Numbered from the stretch's first letter, positions 51,014-61,348 are shown. The stretch: 64,000 nucleotides of DNA from Flavobacterium sp. KACC 22761 (GCF_034058155.1 NZ_CP139148.1:806001-870000), one strand, 5' to 3'. Notes: a model not told the origin generated them from the letters alone. Translations and numbers: made by a program.

Positions 51014-52251
51014 TAATTCAATAATTTATTAATCGTTTCTTTAAGATGCGCAACAGAAACATATTCTTCCAAATCTTTTCGGTTTAAAGCTAGATTACTT
51101 TGGTCTTGTTTCCATAACTGATATAATTTCTCTATTAAAGATGATATTCTATGTATATCATCGACTTCTGACCAATATTCATAATCATTGCCAAGTAGTC
51201 TTCTGGTTTCACTATAATAGGGAGCCAACGAAAGAATAATTTTGTTTGCTTCTATACAGTGCGGGAATTTAGCTGGAAGAAATGGACTAATTTCTCCCTT
51301 TGCCTCAAGAATTATATTAACAGACACATTTTTTTGCAAATAATATACCTCATCAAATAGTTTATTTCCGTTATAGATATATATTTCGGGACTATTTTTT
51401 GCATAATCTTCGAGCATATCAGCATGATACGATGCATTACCTAACAAAAGGAGTTTAGCATCTTTTTTTGCCTCTGAATTTTGCTCTAAAAACATTTTGA
51501 AACCTTCTATTAAACCTCTTGGTGAACGCTGCTTCATTAAATTACCTGCGTGAAGCAGATTGAATTTTTCTGGATCAAAATAAGATGGGAAATTTTCGTT
51601 TTGGACTTTATATTTTTCATTTTGATGAGGAATTAGTATACCTGTTTTAGAAAACTCAGGAAAATAGCTGCTCATCCATTCCTGCAACAACTGACTTGGG
51701 AAAGCGCTATATACTGCTTTTTGTGCAAGTTCTTTAAAAAATAATTCTTTTCGAGCATAATTAGGTTCGACCCAATTGTAAGGTCTTGGATAAAAATGGA
51801 AAGGGTACGGATCATGAATATAAGCCATCCATTTATTATGTAGCTCTGGAACTTTTAAAATTGCATAATGAGGCCTAAAACTAGCTCCTTTACTTAATGT
51901 TATTACTAGATCAGAATTAAACTTATTATTTCTTAAAGCTTTTGCAATACTATTTGTATCGTTAAAAAAAGTAAATGAAAAACCAAATAATCGCTCTAAA
52001 AAAGGAGCTAAATTAATTTTAAAATTTCGGCTAATAACGCGTTGAAATCTGCTTAAAAAATAATTAATGCTTGTTTTTATTTCAGGAATTGCATAGGTGT
52101 TGACATTATTTAGCTTAATGTTTTTTAGTGTATAATGATAAACCATCACCTCAAATCCAGCATCTACTAAGTTATTAACTAATGCTACATTTGCTTTAGA
52201 TCCACTGCTATCTTCAATATTGATAGATTCGGCTATTACTAATATCCTCAT
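51013..52251 (-). CDS. Divergent GT4-like glycosyltransferase
   Basis: This 412-residue GT-B-like protein opens MRILVIAESINIEDSSGSKA with an NVALVNNLVDAGFEV stretch, the acceptor domain of GT4-like enzymes. The donor half contains LLHAGNLMKQRSPRGLIEGF, KLLLLGNASYHADMLEDY and SVNIILEAKGEISPFLPAKF. The canonical EGxxxxxxE motif is replaced by AKGEISPFLPAKF. It overlaps the next gene by one nt and lies 2 nt from wecB. It is probably a glycosyltransferase, but the donor is not inferable. Confidence 0.8.
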   Translation of the reverse strand: MRILVIAESINIEDSSGSKANVALVNNLVDAGFEVMVYHYTLKNIKLNNVNTYAIPEIKTSINYFLSRFQRVISRNFKINLAPFLERLFGFSFTFFNDTNSIAKALRNNKFNSDLVITLSKGASFRPHYAILKVPELHNKWMAYIHDPYPFHFYPRPYNWVEPNYARKELFFKELAQKAVYSAFPSQLLQEWMSSYFPEFSKTGILIPHQNEKYKVQNENFPSYFDPEKFNLLHAGNLMKQRSPRGLIEGFKMFLEQNSEAKKDAKLLLLGNASYHADMLEDYAKNSPEIYIYNGNKLFDEVYYLQKNVSVNIILEAKGEISPFLPAKFPHCIEANKIILSLAPYYSETRRLLGNDYEYWSEVDDIHRISSLIEKLYQLWKQDQSNLALNRKDLEEYVSVAHLKETINKLLN

Positions 52252-52252
52252 T

Positions 52253-53359
52253 TTAATGTTGCTTTAGCAAAAAACTCACAATTTCACTCGATGCATTCCC
52301 ATTCCCATAAGGATTCCTCATATTATCAAAGCCAGTAAAATTGTCTAAAATGCCTTGAATTGTATTCACAATTTTTTTTGGATCAGTACCAACCAATCTC
52401 GAGAATCCTGCAGTGATTCCTTCAGGCCTTTCAGAAACAGTTCTTGTAACTACTACTGGTTTCCCTAAAGATGGAGCTTCTTCTTGTATTCCTCCAGAAT
52501 CTGTGACTATTAAAAAAGATTGTTTCATTAACCATACAAAAGCAGGATAAGATACTGGTTTTACAAGCAAAATATTTTCTTTATCCGATAATAGCTGATT
52601 CACAACATCTTTTACATTTGGGTTCAAATGTACGGGATACAAAACAATGACATCTTCTCGTTTAGATATTGTCAATAATGCTTCACAAAGATTCTTCATC
52701 CCGTCTCCGAAATTTTCCCTACGATGACCTGTTACTAATACAATTTTTTTATTTGTCGGAATTATGTTTTTTAATTCTTCAATTTCAGGATGGGTATAAT
52801 TTTCTTTTTCAATTTTATTTATAGTCCAAAACAAAGCATCAACAACGGTATTTCCCGTTTGAATAATAGCTTCTTGAGGTATACCTTCTTTTATTAAATT
52901 ATTAGTTGCTTCATTTGTTGGTGTAAAATGAATATCGGCCAGCTTTCCTGTTAACTGTCTATTAATTTCTTCTGGAAAAGGAGATTGTTTATTGTAAGTT
53001 CTGAGTCCGGCCTCAACGTGAGCAACTTTTATTCCGCGATGAAATGCAGTCAAGGCAACCATTGAAGAAGTTGTTGTATCTCCATGCACAGAAACCAAAT
53101 CTGGGTTAACTTCCAAAAGCACCTCGTCCATTTTGCTTAAAATGAGAGCACTCAAATTATTTAAAGTTTGGTTTGGCTGCATTAAGTCTAAATCAAATTC
53201 AGGCTTAATTTCAAAAAAATCTAAAACTTGGTCCAGCATTTCACGATGCTGTGCTGTAACGCATACAAGAACTTCTATATTATTATTTTTAAGTTCATGA
53301 TATAGCGGAGCCATTTTTATGGCTTCTGGGCGCGTTCCAAAACAAAGGAGAATTTTCAT
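52253..53359 (-). CDS. wecB: UDP-N-acetylglucosamine 2-epimerase, non-hydrolysing
   Basis: This 368-residue GT-B-fold epimerase interconverts UDP-GlcNAc and UDP-ManNAc. It has GTRPEAIKMAPLYHELK at the start, HREMLDQVLDFF, SVHGDTTTSSMVALTAFHRG, EAGLRTYNKQSPFPEEINRQ and TDSGGIQEEAPSLGKPVVV, all in the form of the non-hydrolysing branch. UDP-ManNAc could feed ManNAcA-type sugars in the glycan. It is not the hydrolysing NeuC type, so it does not by itself give free ManNAc for the NeuB-like enzyme. It overlaps the GT2 gene by 4 nt. Confidence 0.95.
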   Translation of the reverse strand: MKILLCFGTRPEAIKMAPLYHELKNNNIEVLVCVTAQHREMLDQVLDFFEIKPEFDLDLMQPNQTLNNLSALILSKMDEVLLEVNPDLVSVHGDTTTSSMVALTAFHRGIKVAHVEAGLRTYNKQSPFPEEINRQLTGKLADIHFTPTNEATNNLIKEGIPQEAIIQTGNTVVDALFWTINKIEKENYTHPEIEELKNIIPTNKKIVLVTGHRRENFGDGMKNLCEALLTISKREDVIVLYPVHLNPNVKDVVNQLLSDKENILLVKPVSYPAFVWLMKQSFLIVTDSGGIQEEAPSLGKPVVVTRTVSERPEGITAGFSRLVGTDPKKIVNTIQGILDNFTGFDNMRNPYGNGNASSEIVSFLLKQH

Positions 53360-54282
53360 TTTTTGAAGTTTTTTTTCATTTTATAAATTGGCGAACGCAA
53401 AAAATATGATCTGTAATAGATTTGCCATTTTATTTCTTGAGTTAAGGGCAAATTTAGAATTTTTAGAATTTGGCCAAATAAATCATATTCTTTATAATCT
53501 AATGAAGCCGAAATAAAATAACGAATTAACGAATTGGTAGCTAATCGCTTTTCTTTAAGATTTTTGACTACTAATAGTATAGCATCACAATGCGATTTCC
53601 TTCTGATAGGATTATGAGCAAAGAATTCACCCGTATTTGATTGTAAATGTTTTCTACCGTAGAACAGACTCTTTTTTATAGAAATCCCTTTAATTCCTGA
53701 TGATAATATTCTTGAATATAGCTCCCATTCTTCTGCATACATAAGGTGTTCCATAAATCGATTATTTATAAAACATTCTTTTTTCCACATAACTGCACAT
53801 GAATTGAAGGGCAAATTATTTTTTAACATTTTTTCTAAATCATTAACATCGATGAAAAAAGACGAATATTCTCTTGAATAATCAAAGTCATAATTAAAGT
53901 TTCCAGTAAAGACTTCTCGTTCATATCTGCAAAAAAATATTTCTGTTTCCTCTAATTCATTTACACACAATTCCAGATTCTGAGGATGCACTATATCATC
54001 ATCATCAAAAAAAATAATTCTCGATCCTTTAGCTAGATCTAGTCCATAATTTCTGCATCCAGGCAAGCCTTTTTGGTAAGTATCTGGGCGTTTTAAGAAT
54101 TTAAAACGTAAATCTTCATTTAAGATTTGATTGATAACTTCGCTGGTATTATCATTCCCGCCGTCATCAATGATTAAACATTCCCAATTTAAATAGGTTT
54201 GTTTTTGTATTGATTGTAATGTTTCAACAATAAAATGCGCCCTATTGTAGGTCGCCATAATAATGGTTACTTTTGGTTGCAT
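53356..54282 (-). CDS. Glycosyltransferase family 2
   Basis: This 308-residue GT-A enzyme opens MQPKVTIIMATYNRAHFIVE, with IDDGGNDNTSEVINQI, RNYGLDLAKGSRIIFFDDDD and AEEWELYSRILSSG. The DDD metal site is complete. It overlaps wecB by 4 nt (ATGA). It starts directly against the next upstream transferase gene's stop. Confidence 0.93.
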   Translation of the reverse strand: MQPKVTIIMATYNRAHFIVETLQSIQKQTYLNWECLIIDDGGNDNTSEVINQILNEDLRFKFLKRPDTYQKGLPGCRNYGLDLAKGSRIIFFDDDDIVHPQNLELCVNELEETEIFFCRYEREVFTGNFNYDFDYSREYSSFFIDVNDLEKMLKNNLPFNSCAVMWKKECFINNRFMEHLMYAEEWELYSRILSSGIKGISIKKSLFYGRKHLQSNTGEFFAHNPIRRKSHCDAILLVVKNLKEKRLATNSLIRYFISASLDYKEYDLFGQILKILNLPLTQEIKWQIYYRSYFLRSPIYKMKKNFKK

Positions 54283-55122
54283 TTATTTAAAAAATGATTT
54301 TATAATTCTAAAAGGTTTGAGTACAAAAGTCCCTATTTTGTAATCTATTGAATTCATTTTCTTTTTTTTCTCAATCTCCTCTTTTTGAACTAACTTTAGA
54401 AGATAATCGGTATATAATTCAAAATTCTCTATATATAAAGTTTTATTTTTATTAAAAACATACGTTAATAATTCATATTTTTTTGAATTTGCTATACTTG
54501 TTGTCGAATAATTTCTTTTCCTATATGTGTATAATGGCTCTGGAATTACCACTGCCTGACCACCATTTTTTAAAAGTCGAATGAAAAATTCCCAATCCTC
54601 AAAGCCATTACGCATTTCTTCATCATAACCACCACATGCATTCCAATCTGCCTTTTTAAACATTGATGTCCCTAAGGCACTATTTCCAAATATAAAATCA
54701 GTTATCCCCCCTCCTTTTGGAGTGAATATTCTTGACGATCCATCTTTGAAAAGCAAATTAGCTTGACAGGTTACCAATTTAACATCTTCATTACTTAAAA
54801 AGATTTCCATTGCTTTTTGGCAAAAACTCAGGTCAAAAAAATCATCACTATCTAATACCAGAATGTATTGACCCTTTGAAGCTTCGATTCCTATATTTCT
54901 TGCTTTACTTTGTCCCTGATTTTCTTGGGTAATCAGCTTTGTGATTTTTGGTTCAAGTCTTTTTAAAACCTCTTTAGTTTTTAAGTCTGAACCATCATCA
55001 ACAACTATAACTTCTTTATTTAAATGTGTTTGATTTAATGCTGAATTTATAGCTTGCTCGATATATTGATAGTCGTTGTAACAAGGGATTATTATAGAAA
55101 TTAAAGAACTATTTTTTTGCAT
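54283..55122 (-). CDS. Glycosyltransferase family 2
   Basis: This 279-residue GT-A enzyme carries LISIIIPCYNDYQYIEQAIN, VDDGSDLKTKEVLKRLE, RNIGIEASKGQYILVLDSDD (DxD) and GFEDWEFFIRLLKNGGQAV. It is followed immediately by the next transferase gene with no spacer. The size and motifs fit single-domain O-antigen-type GT2 enzymes. Confidence 0.93.
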   Translation of the reverse strand: MQKNSSLISIIIPCYNDYQYIEQAINSALNQTHLNKEVIVVDDGSDLKTKEVLKRLEPKITKLITQENQGQSKARNIGIEASKGQYILVLDSDDFFDLSFCQKAMEIFLSNEDVKLVTCQANLLFKDGSSRIFTPKGGGITDFIFGNSALGTSMFKKADWNACGGYDEEMRNGFEDWEFFIRLLKNGGQAVVIPEPLYTYRKRNYSTTSIANSKKYELLTYVFNKNKTLYIENFELYTDYLLKLVQKEEIEKKKKMNSIDYKIGTFVLKPFRIIKSFFK

Positions 55123-55132
55123 AAGTTATAAA

Positions 55133-56305
55133 TCAATTTTTCATCTTTTTGCTTATTATTTTTTCAAGTTTATGCACATATGATTCTACATCGTACTTTT
55201 TTATTTTCAGTAAATTTAAATCTCCTTCGATCTTTCTTAAACTATCTGAAGCAATTAATTTATTTAGTTTTTCAAATAATATTTCCTCATTGTTATCAAT
55301 TAAGAATTCAGATTCCCCTAATAATTCGACACAGCCCGGATGGTTTGTAGTTATTACCGGCAATCCGTATAACATATATTCCATAACTGCATTTGGCATA
55401 CCTTCAATCCTTGAAACTAAGACGCCTATGTCAATACAACTTAATATATCAGTAACCTTTTCTTCTGACAATAAAGAGACATTATTTTCTAAGCAATTGT
55501 TTTTAACAATATTTAATAGATTATCAAATTTTGTCTGTGTTGCGCTTGTATTAAATCGATTACCTAAAAAAACTAAATGAATATTTTTATGAATTTCATT
55601 TAATTTAACAAACGACTGTAATAAAAGTTCATGAAATTTTTCTTCGCGATAATGTGCAACCATTCCAATTACAATTGCATTTTCTTGAATATTATATTTT
55701 CTGCGTAATAATTTTTTGTCTCCAATTTCTTTTGTCAAAGATAGATATTGAGGAAGTATATTTAATTTTTCCCTATTTATAGAATAAGGTGAGGTAAACA
55801 TCTCTAAACAATTTGATGCATTACCAATCACAAGCGGTATATTATTAACAGCAATTTTTTCAAAAATGTCTAAACTTAGGGTATCTAAACCCAATTGGTG
55901 CCAAAAAGTAAATTTAACAGAGGGCACAAGTTTGTATAAGTAATAAGAAATTTTTGAAGGAAAATTTAAAAAAGGAATAATAATTTCAGGATTGTATTTT
56001 TTTATTTCTTTTCTCAGGCGCATTAAATATTCTACTGACCATTTTAGTCGCTTTATATTTAATATTGAAAACTCCCTTTTAAAAATAAGATAGGGTGGAC
56101 CAAAGTACAAAACATTATTAATGCCACATTCTTTTACATAATCATCAAATTCAGTTGTTGTTTCGCTGGAAAAAGTTAAAAGCAAATCGACATTACAATT
56201 ACATTCCTTTGAGAGATATTTTCCTAATCCTAAAGCCTGCCTTTCAGCTCCGCCTAATGCACCTTGATGAAGAACCAATAATATTCTTTTACCTGCTAAT
56301 CGCAT
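55133..56305 (-). CDS. Glycosyltransferase family 4
   Basis: This 390-residue GT-B enzyme has ILLVLHQGALGGAERQALGL at its start and MVAHYREEKFHELLLQSFVK in the donor half. The donor motif is VLVSRIEGMPNAVMEYMLYG (about residues 298-317), close to the EGxxxxxxE consensus. It is separated by 79 nt from the upstream acyltransferase gene; no terminator is evident there. Confidence 0.92.
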   Translation of the reverse strand: MRLAGKRILLVLHQGALGGAERQALGLGKYLSKECNCNVDLLLTFSSETTTEFDDYVKECGINNVLYFGPPYLIFKREFSILNIKRLKWSVEYLMRLRKEIKKYNPEIIIPFLNFPSKISYYLYKLVPSVKFTFWHQLGLDTLSLDIFEKIAVNNIPLVIGNASNCLEMFTSPYSINREKLNILPQYLSLTKEIGDKKLLRRKYNIQENAIVIGMVAHYREEKFHELLLQSFVKLNEIHKNIHLVFLGNRFNTSATQTKFDNLLNIVKNNCLENNVSLLSEEKVTDILSCIDIGVLVSRIEGMPNAVMEYMLYGLPVITTNHPGCVELLGESEFLIDNNEEILFEKLNKLIASDSLRKIEGDLNLLKIKKYDVESYVHKLEKIISKKMKN

Positions 56306-56384
56306 CCAACTTCAATTTATTCCTTTATTATTAAAACCTAGTATATTGTGATATCTAAGTTATTTTATCACTAAATTATTTTTT

Positions 56385-57401
56385 TTAAACAATTAAGTAT
56401 CCATATTTTAATTGTTTTAAACAAAAGGTTACCACACTGCAGACAGAAAAACATACAAATGTGACCGTCAAAATACTTATAATCGGACTAGCTATATATA
56501 CATTAAAACCGATTAAATTAAACTGATTTAAAACTAATGGATGAATTAAATAAATACCAAAACATAATTGATTTAATCGTCCTACAAATAAATGAATATT
56601 TTTCTTTGAACTATTTGCTTTATTAAAAAGCATAAATAGTCCTGAACTAACCAAAAATGTATTTAAAGACAAATACTCATAAAAATAATAATAGGGTTCA
56701 GAATTTAAAACTGTAAAATGACATGTTCCTATAAATGTAATGGCAAGACCTAAAATAATAAACAAAATAGGAACTGCTTTTTTAAATTTAAACATCGATA
56801 AATAATAACCTAAAATGAAATAACCTATATAACCAGAAAAATAGGCCAAATCAATTTTCGGAAAATAAATTTTCAAATTCGGTATTGTAAGAGTCAGAGT
56901 AAGTAACCAAATAATCAATACATATTGTATCTCCTTATTAGACGCATTTTTTATCCATTTTCTCAAAATTGGTACCATTAAATAAACCCCTAATAAAGCA
57001 AATATAAACCATAAATGATACTTTGAACCATAAAAAACATCTTTCACAACTTTAACTAAATTGAACGAGTCTTCTCCAAATAAATAACGATTTAAAAGAC
57101 TATAAATCGTTGACCAAATTATAAATGGCGGAAGTATCTTACCCAATCTTTTCTTTAAAAAATCAATTAGTTCATAATCTCTGCCCAATAATAAAGCACC
57201 GCTGATCATAAAAAACATAGGGACAGAATATCTGCTGATACTGTCAAAAAAATTAGCAACATTCCAATCAAAAAAGGAAATTTGACCATATTTTGTAACT
57301 AAAGATGCTGAAACATGAATAAGTATAACGGAGAAAGTTGCCATTATTCTTAAAAAAGACAATCCAAATTGTGTTTCGAAAGAAACATTTTCATTCTTCA
57401 T
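56385..57401 (-). CDS. Acyltransferase family 3 (OafA/WecH-like) membrane protein
   Basis: This 338-residue membrane protein has about ten helices and opens GLSFLRIMATFSVILIHVSA, the Acyltransferase_3 signature with the catalytic His (HVS). PMFFMISGALLLGRD and the conserved arginine in KKRLGKILPPFIIW follow. It would O-acetylate (or otherwise acylate) a sugar of the glycan. This is a second, independent acylation route beside the MBOAT pair. It overlaps the upstream GT2 gene by 4 nt. Confidence 0.9.
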   Translation of the reverse strand: MKNENVSFETQFGLSFLRIMATFSVILIHVSASLVTKYGQISFFDWNVANFFDSISRYSVPMFFMISGALLLGRDYELIDFLKKRLGKILPPFIIWSTIYSLLNRYLFGEDSFNLVKVVKDVFYGSKYHLWFIFALLGVYLMVPILRKWIKNASNKEIQYVLIIWLLTLTLTIPNLKIYFPKIDLAYFSGYIGYFILGYYLSMFKFKKAVPILFIILGLAITFIGTCHFTVLNSEPYYYFYEYLSLNTFLVSSGLFMLFNKANSSKKNIHLFVGRLNQLCFGIYLIHPLVLNQFNLIGFNVYIASPIISILTVTFVCFSVCSVVTFCLKQLKYGYLIV

Positions 57402-58420
57402 TTTAATAATTTTGTTTTTAAATACTCTCTAGATTTAATTTTTAAAACATATGAGATATCCTGTAAAGACAATTCAAATAAAGCCTTTGTTCTCCATTTT
57501 TTTGTAATTCCGATTGAAGTCTTTTTAAAATAAAGAGAGAACAGAATCGATCTCTTTAAAATTTTCAAAACTTTCTCTAGTTCGATTGGAGAATAAATTT
57601 GAGTTTTTTTGTTTAAAAATTTTAAATTGTTTAGCCATTTTAAAAACAATTTCAAGTCTTTTAATTCAATAGGTTTATCCAATAATAACATTTTTACTAT
57701 TACAGCATCACTAAACAATTTAGTGTCGTATTGCAATTTTTTAAATAAAAACAATTTTATACCTATATCGCCTTGTATTTGTATTGATTTATAACGAGTA
57801 GATACTTGTGACTCATGAACTCTATAATTATACAACACCTCCTGTATATTATAAAATTTTCCTGACCAAGCCATATTTGCCCAGAAATCATAATCCTCAA
57901 CATGTAATTTTGTTTTATCAAAAATATAATCTTTACACCACGATCTTTCAAGCATAACACTGCATAAAGACATTGAACATGATAAAAGAAGTCTGGAAAC
58001 TATTTCGTCATGACTTTTTTTATACTTTATTATCTTATTTGAACAATCAAACTCTTGAAGCCAGCCGCCACATGCTTTAATATCATGATTATTTTCTAAA
58101 ATTTCTAATTGTTTTTGAAATCTATCAGGCCAACTAATATCATCACCGTCCATACGCGCAATATATTTTCCTTTAGCTTCTCTAAAACCAATATTAAGAC
58201 TATCAATAAGTCCTTTATTTTGCTGCTTAAGTATAAGCTTAATCCTTTTATCTCCAATGCTATCAATTATTTTAACGGTATCATCAATAGAATGGTCATC
58301 AATAATAATTATCTCAAAATCCTGAATGGTTTGAGTCAAAATAGAATTAACAGCATCTTCAATATACATTGCACAGTTGTATACTGGTAGAACTACTGAT
58401 ATTAAAGGTCCTCCACTCAT
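57398..58420 (-). CDS. Glycosyltransferase family 2
   Basis: This 340-residue GT-A enzyme has PLISVVLPVYNCAMYIEDAV, IDDHSIDDTVKIIDSI, GFREAKGKYIARMDGDDISW (DxD as DGDD) and HVEDYDFWANMAWSGKFYN. The DNA here is very AT-rich. It overlaps both neighbours by 4 nt, which indicates tight translational coupling. Confidence 0.93.
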   Translation of the reverse strand: MSGGPLISVVLPVYNCAMYIEDAVNSILTQTIQDFEIIIIDDHSIDDTVKIIDSIGDKRIKLILKQQNKGLIDSLNIGFREAKGKYIARMDGDDISWPDRFQKQLEILENNHDIKACGGWLQEFDCSNKIIKYKKSHDEIVSRLLLSCSMSLCSVMLERSWCKDYIFDKTKLHVEDYDFWANMAWSGKFYNIQEVLYNYRVHESQVSTRYKSIQIQGDIGIKLFLFKKLQYDTKLFSDAVIVKMLLLDKPIELKDLKLFLKWLNNLKFLNKKTQIYSPIELEKVLKILKRSILFSLYFKKTSIGITKKWRTKALFELSLQDISYVLKIKSREYLKTKLLK

Positions 58421-59334
58421 ATTCGTCCAAGTATTAATAATAATAAACTTTTAAATTTTAATTTAAACTCATGAAATGGATCTGCTAAAAAAGCTTTTAT
58501 TAAAAAATAAAACTTTGATTTATATTTCGTTGAGAATTTTAATTTAACAAATCTTGACAGATAATAATTGGAACGATATAACCTAATATATTCGCTTGTA
58601 AAATTATCTATTTCCATTTTTTGTTTTTTTCTTCTTTTATAAGCCTTATTTATAGCATAAAAATGCCAATATTCTGCTTTATATAAATTATCATTACAGG
58701 ATATACTGTTTTTGTGGACCCTATAGCTATACAATACTTTATCAACAAAGGAATGACTCCCTGTCTCTTCAAGTTTATAATATAAATCTTGATCGACCGC
58801 CCTTTTCATCTTGCTATCTATACCGGGGGAATCTAAATAAAAACTTTTTTTGAATGTTGCAAAATGTGTTAATGCTCCTTTAGCATAAGTAAGATATGAT
58901 TTATTTGAAGGCACAAAAGATCCATATTTACTAGCTTCTTTAAAATTCATTTCTAAGTCTACGAACTCGTATTTTGAAGTAATAATAGCTGCTTTTAAAA
59001 TTTTTATATGCTCTGACACCATAACTTCTAGAGCATTTTCTTTCAATGCATCATCAGGATCTAAAAATCCTAAAATTTCTCCTTGTGCTAGTTGTGCACA
59101 TCTGTTTTTTGTATAGCCACAACCTTTATTATTTTTGTTCTCAAATAACTTAAAACGACTATCATCTCCTGTTATCTGTTTTATTATTTCAACTGAATTA
59201 TCAGTCGAAGCGTCATCTACAATAATTACTTCCCAGTTATAATAAGTCTGATTTAATACACTTTCATAACAGTCCTTAAAAAAATGACCATTATTATAAT
59301 TTGCTACTAATATTGAAAAAAGAGGATTCTCCAT
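58417..59334 (-). CDS. Glycosyltransferase family 2
   Basis: This 305-residue GT-A enzyme has LFSILVANYNNGHFFKDCYE, VDDASTDNSVEIIKQI, RCAQLAQGEILGFLDPDDAL (DPDD) and the acceptor-side KMKRAVDQDLYYKLEETGSH. The C-terminus ends with a hydrophobic, basic segment that may bind membrane. It overlaps the next gene downstream by 4 nt and lies 2 nt from the one upstream. Confidence 0.93.
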   Translation of the reverse strand: MENPLFSILVANYNNGHFFKDCYESVLNQTYYNWEVIIVDDASTDNSVEIIKQITGDDSRFKLFENKNNKGCGYTKNRCAQLAQGEILGFLDPDDALKENALEVMVSEHIKILKAAIITSKYEFVDLEMNFKEASKYGSFVPSNKSYLTYAKGALTHFATFKKSFYLDSPGIDSKMKRAVDQDLYYKLEETGSHSFVDKVLYSYRVHKNSISCNDNLYKAEYWHFYAINKAYKRRKKQKMEIDNFTSEYIRLYRSNYYLSRFVKLKFSTKYKSKFYFLIKAFLADPFHEFKLKFKSLLLLILGRI

Positions 59335-59336
59335 TA

Positions 59337-60254
59337 TTAATTTAAAAATGATAAATTGGAGTTCCTACTTTCGTTTCTTCTGCTTATTATACCTTTTTTA
59401 TCCAAACTATTTAATATTTGTATCTGTACTTTGATTTTCAAAAAAAGTTTAAACCTAAAAGACAACAGAGCTCTAGCCGCAAATTTATAGAGTTTTTTAT
59501 TTTCCAATTCAAATGAAAATTGATTGAAAGGATTAGAGGCCTTCAATAAAATTTTTCTCTTATAAATTAATTGTGAATCATGGAAATAAACACTTTTGTT
59601 TACTTCGTCCCTATCATGAAATAACTCTGTTATGGCCAAAATTCCCACTTTCATTCCATGAAAATGCACTCGTTCTACATAATTATCATCTTCACCATAA
59701 TGAAAAAAAGAAGGATTAAATCCGCCGACTAATTCTATGCACTTACGTGACAATAACCAACCTGCTGCATTAACAAAACTTACTTGATAAACATTTGGTT
59801 GTATTTTATTTAAATAAATATCTGAATACAATTTTTTGCATTGATACGGAATAATATAATTAGAAAAATTATAATCGAGCTCATCTCCTTTGCCATTCAA
59901 ATGCATTGGGCTTATAATTCCATATTCAGGTTGCTTTTGTTGTGCACTTATTAATTTTTCGATGGTATCTGGTTGTACCCAAGCATCTTGATTCAATAAA
60001 AAAACGAAATCAGCATCATTATTATATGCTTTTCGGATACCTATATTATTTGCTGCTCCAAAACCCAAATTAGATGAACTTTGTACAAACATTATTTGCG
60101 GATATTTCGATTTTAAAATTTCTTGAAAACCATCTGTAGAGTTGTTATCTATAATCAGAATCTCAACTGAAATTGTACTCTGAATCAAACTGTCTAAACA
60201 TTTTTCAATCCATTTTAAAGGATTATATGTCGCTATGACAACTGCCGTTTTCAT
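59337..60254 (-). CDS. Glycosyltransferase family 2 (rhamnosyltransferase-like)
   Basis: This 305-residue GT-A enzyme opens MKTAVVIATYNPLKWIEKCL, with IDNNSTDGFQEILKSKY, GFGAANNIGIRKAYNNDADF, VFLLNQDAWVQPD (the metal site as NQDA) and FFHYGEDDNYVERVHFHG. The NQDA and GEDDNYVERVHFHG pattern is seen in rhamnosyl- and related transferases, so rhamnose is a plausible but unproven donor sugar. It overlaps the WbsX-type gene by 4 nt. Confidence 0.92.
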   Translation of the reverse strand: MKTAVVIATYNPLKWIEKCLDSLIQSTISVEILIIDNNSTDGFQEILKSKYPQIMFVQSSSNLGFGAANNIGIRKAYNNDADFVFLLNQDAWVQPDTIEKLISAQQKQPEYGIISPMHLNGKGDELDYNFSNYIIPYQCKKLYSDIYLNKIQPNVYQVSFVNAAGWLLSRKCIELVGGFNPSFFHYGEDDNYVERVHFHGMKVGILAITELFHDRDEVNKSVYFHDSQLIYKRKILLKASNPFNQFSFELENKKLYKFAARALLSFRFKLFLKIKVQIQILNSLDKKGIISRRNESRNSNLSFLN

Positions 60255-61348
60255 ACTAGCGCTTCAAGATAAGATGTTCCCCATTTTTGGCAAGGCTCTA
60301 AATGATTCCCTTCTGCCCACTCATTCCATGCATTTATAAATACAAAAGAATCATCTAAACCTTCAAAATTTTTAGTTGTCGTTTTGTTTTTGTACCAATA
60401 TTTAAATAATTCCGGAGTGCTATCATTAAGCATAATTGCATTCTGTCCAGTTCGTCTAGATGAATTATCCCACATTGGGGTAACTCCCGGGTATACGCCT
60501 TTGGTTCTATTTTGAAGATCATACTCGATAAACTCTTTATAATCAACCCTAAAATCTTTATTCTTAACTTTACTTCTCAATTTGAATTTCTTGCGCAGTT
60601 TATTTTCAATACGTTTTACAAAACTTTTTTTTCTGTTTTCAATTTGAGCTTTAAAACTCTTCATTGACCTAGATAAAGGCTGAAATTCAATTATCGCATC
60701 AAAATCAAAGCTCAACAATTTTTCTTTATCCCATCCAATCCAACGTTCAAAACATCCCAAATAAAGTTCAATATTTTCCTTTCTTGCCTCCTCTCTAAAA
60801 ATAGCAATAGTGTTTGCCATATCTGGAAACAAATCAGGTTTATAAAAAATAAAAAATGGTTTATTATTTACCCGTATATATCTTTCATCTTTAAAAAAAG
60901 ACAATAAAAATTTTATATGTTCTCGATCATCTTCTGCTGAATAATTTTGCTCTAATAAAATATCCTTTATACTCCCATCCCAAGCTCTAGTCCAATTTTC
61001 ATTTGCCCAACAGAACATAAACGGAAAATCTTCTTTTTGATTTTGCATTTTTCTGTCAATGGGTTCGTTCATAATACGTTTACCATTAAACCAATAATGG
61101 TAGTAACAAAATCCATAGACACCATATTGTTTAGCTAGATCTTCTTGAGCTAGACGTGCCTCTTCTAATCGCAAATCATAAAAACCTAAATCTGCTGGCA
61201 AATGAGGCTGATAATGTCCTTTAAATCTTGGTTGCGCCTTAGTTACATTAGTCCATTCTGTAAAACCTTTTCCCCACCATAAATCATTTTCAGGTATTGG
61301 ATGAAATTGTGGAAGATGAATTGCTATGGGTTTGACTTTATTTTTCAT
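60251..61348 (-). CDS. WbsX-family (GH99-like) glycosyltransferase
   Basis: This 365-residue protein belongs to the WbsX family (PF14307-type) found in O-antigen and capsule loci. Motifs are AIHLPQFHPIPENDLWWGKG, FTEWTNVTKAQPRFKGHYQP, YGVYGFCYYHYWFNGKRIM, FPFMFCWANENWTRAWDG and FINAWNEWAEGNHLEP. The fold resembles GH99 endomannosidases, but these proteins are annotated as transferases from their context; their reaction is not established. It overlaps genes on both sides by 4 nt. Confidence 0.9.
   Translation of the reverse strand: MKNKVKPIAIHLPQFHPIPENDLWWGKGFTEWTNVTKAQPRFKGHYQPHLPADLGFYDLRLEEARLAQEDLAKQYGVYGFCYYHYWFNGKRIMNEPIDRKMQNQKEDFPFMFCWANENWTRAWDGSIKDILLEQNYSAEDDREHIKFLLSFFKDERYIRVNNKPFFIFYKPDLFPDMANTIAIFREEARKENIELYLGCFERWIGWDKEKLLSFDFDAIIEFQPLSRSMKSFKAQIENRKKSFVKRIENKLRKKFKLRSKVKNKDFRVDYKEFIEYDLQNRTKGVYPGVTPMWDNSSRRTGQNAIMLNDSTPELFKYWYKNKTTTKNFEGLDDSFVFINAWNEWAEGNHLEPCQKWGTSYLEALV

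Noticed and set aside
52253..53359. NeuC-type hydrolysing epimerase supplying ManNAc
   Set aside because: The motifs are those of the non-hydrolysing WecB branch, so it is called as wecB and not assigned to nonulosonic-acid synthesis.
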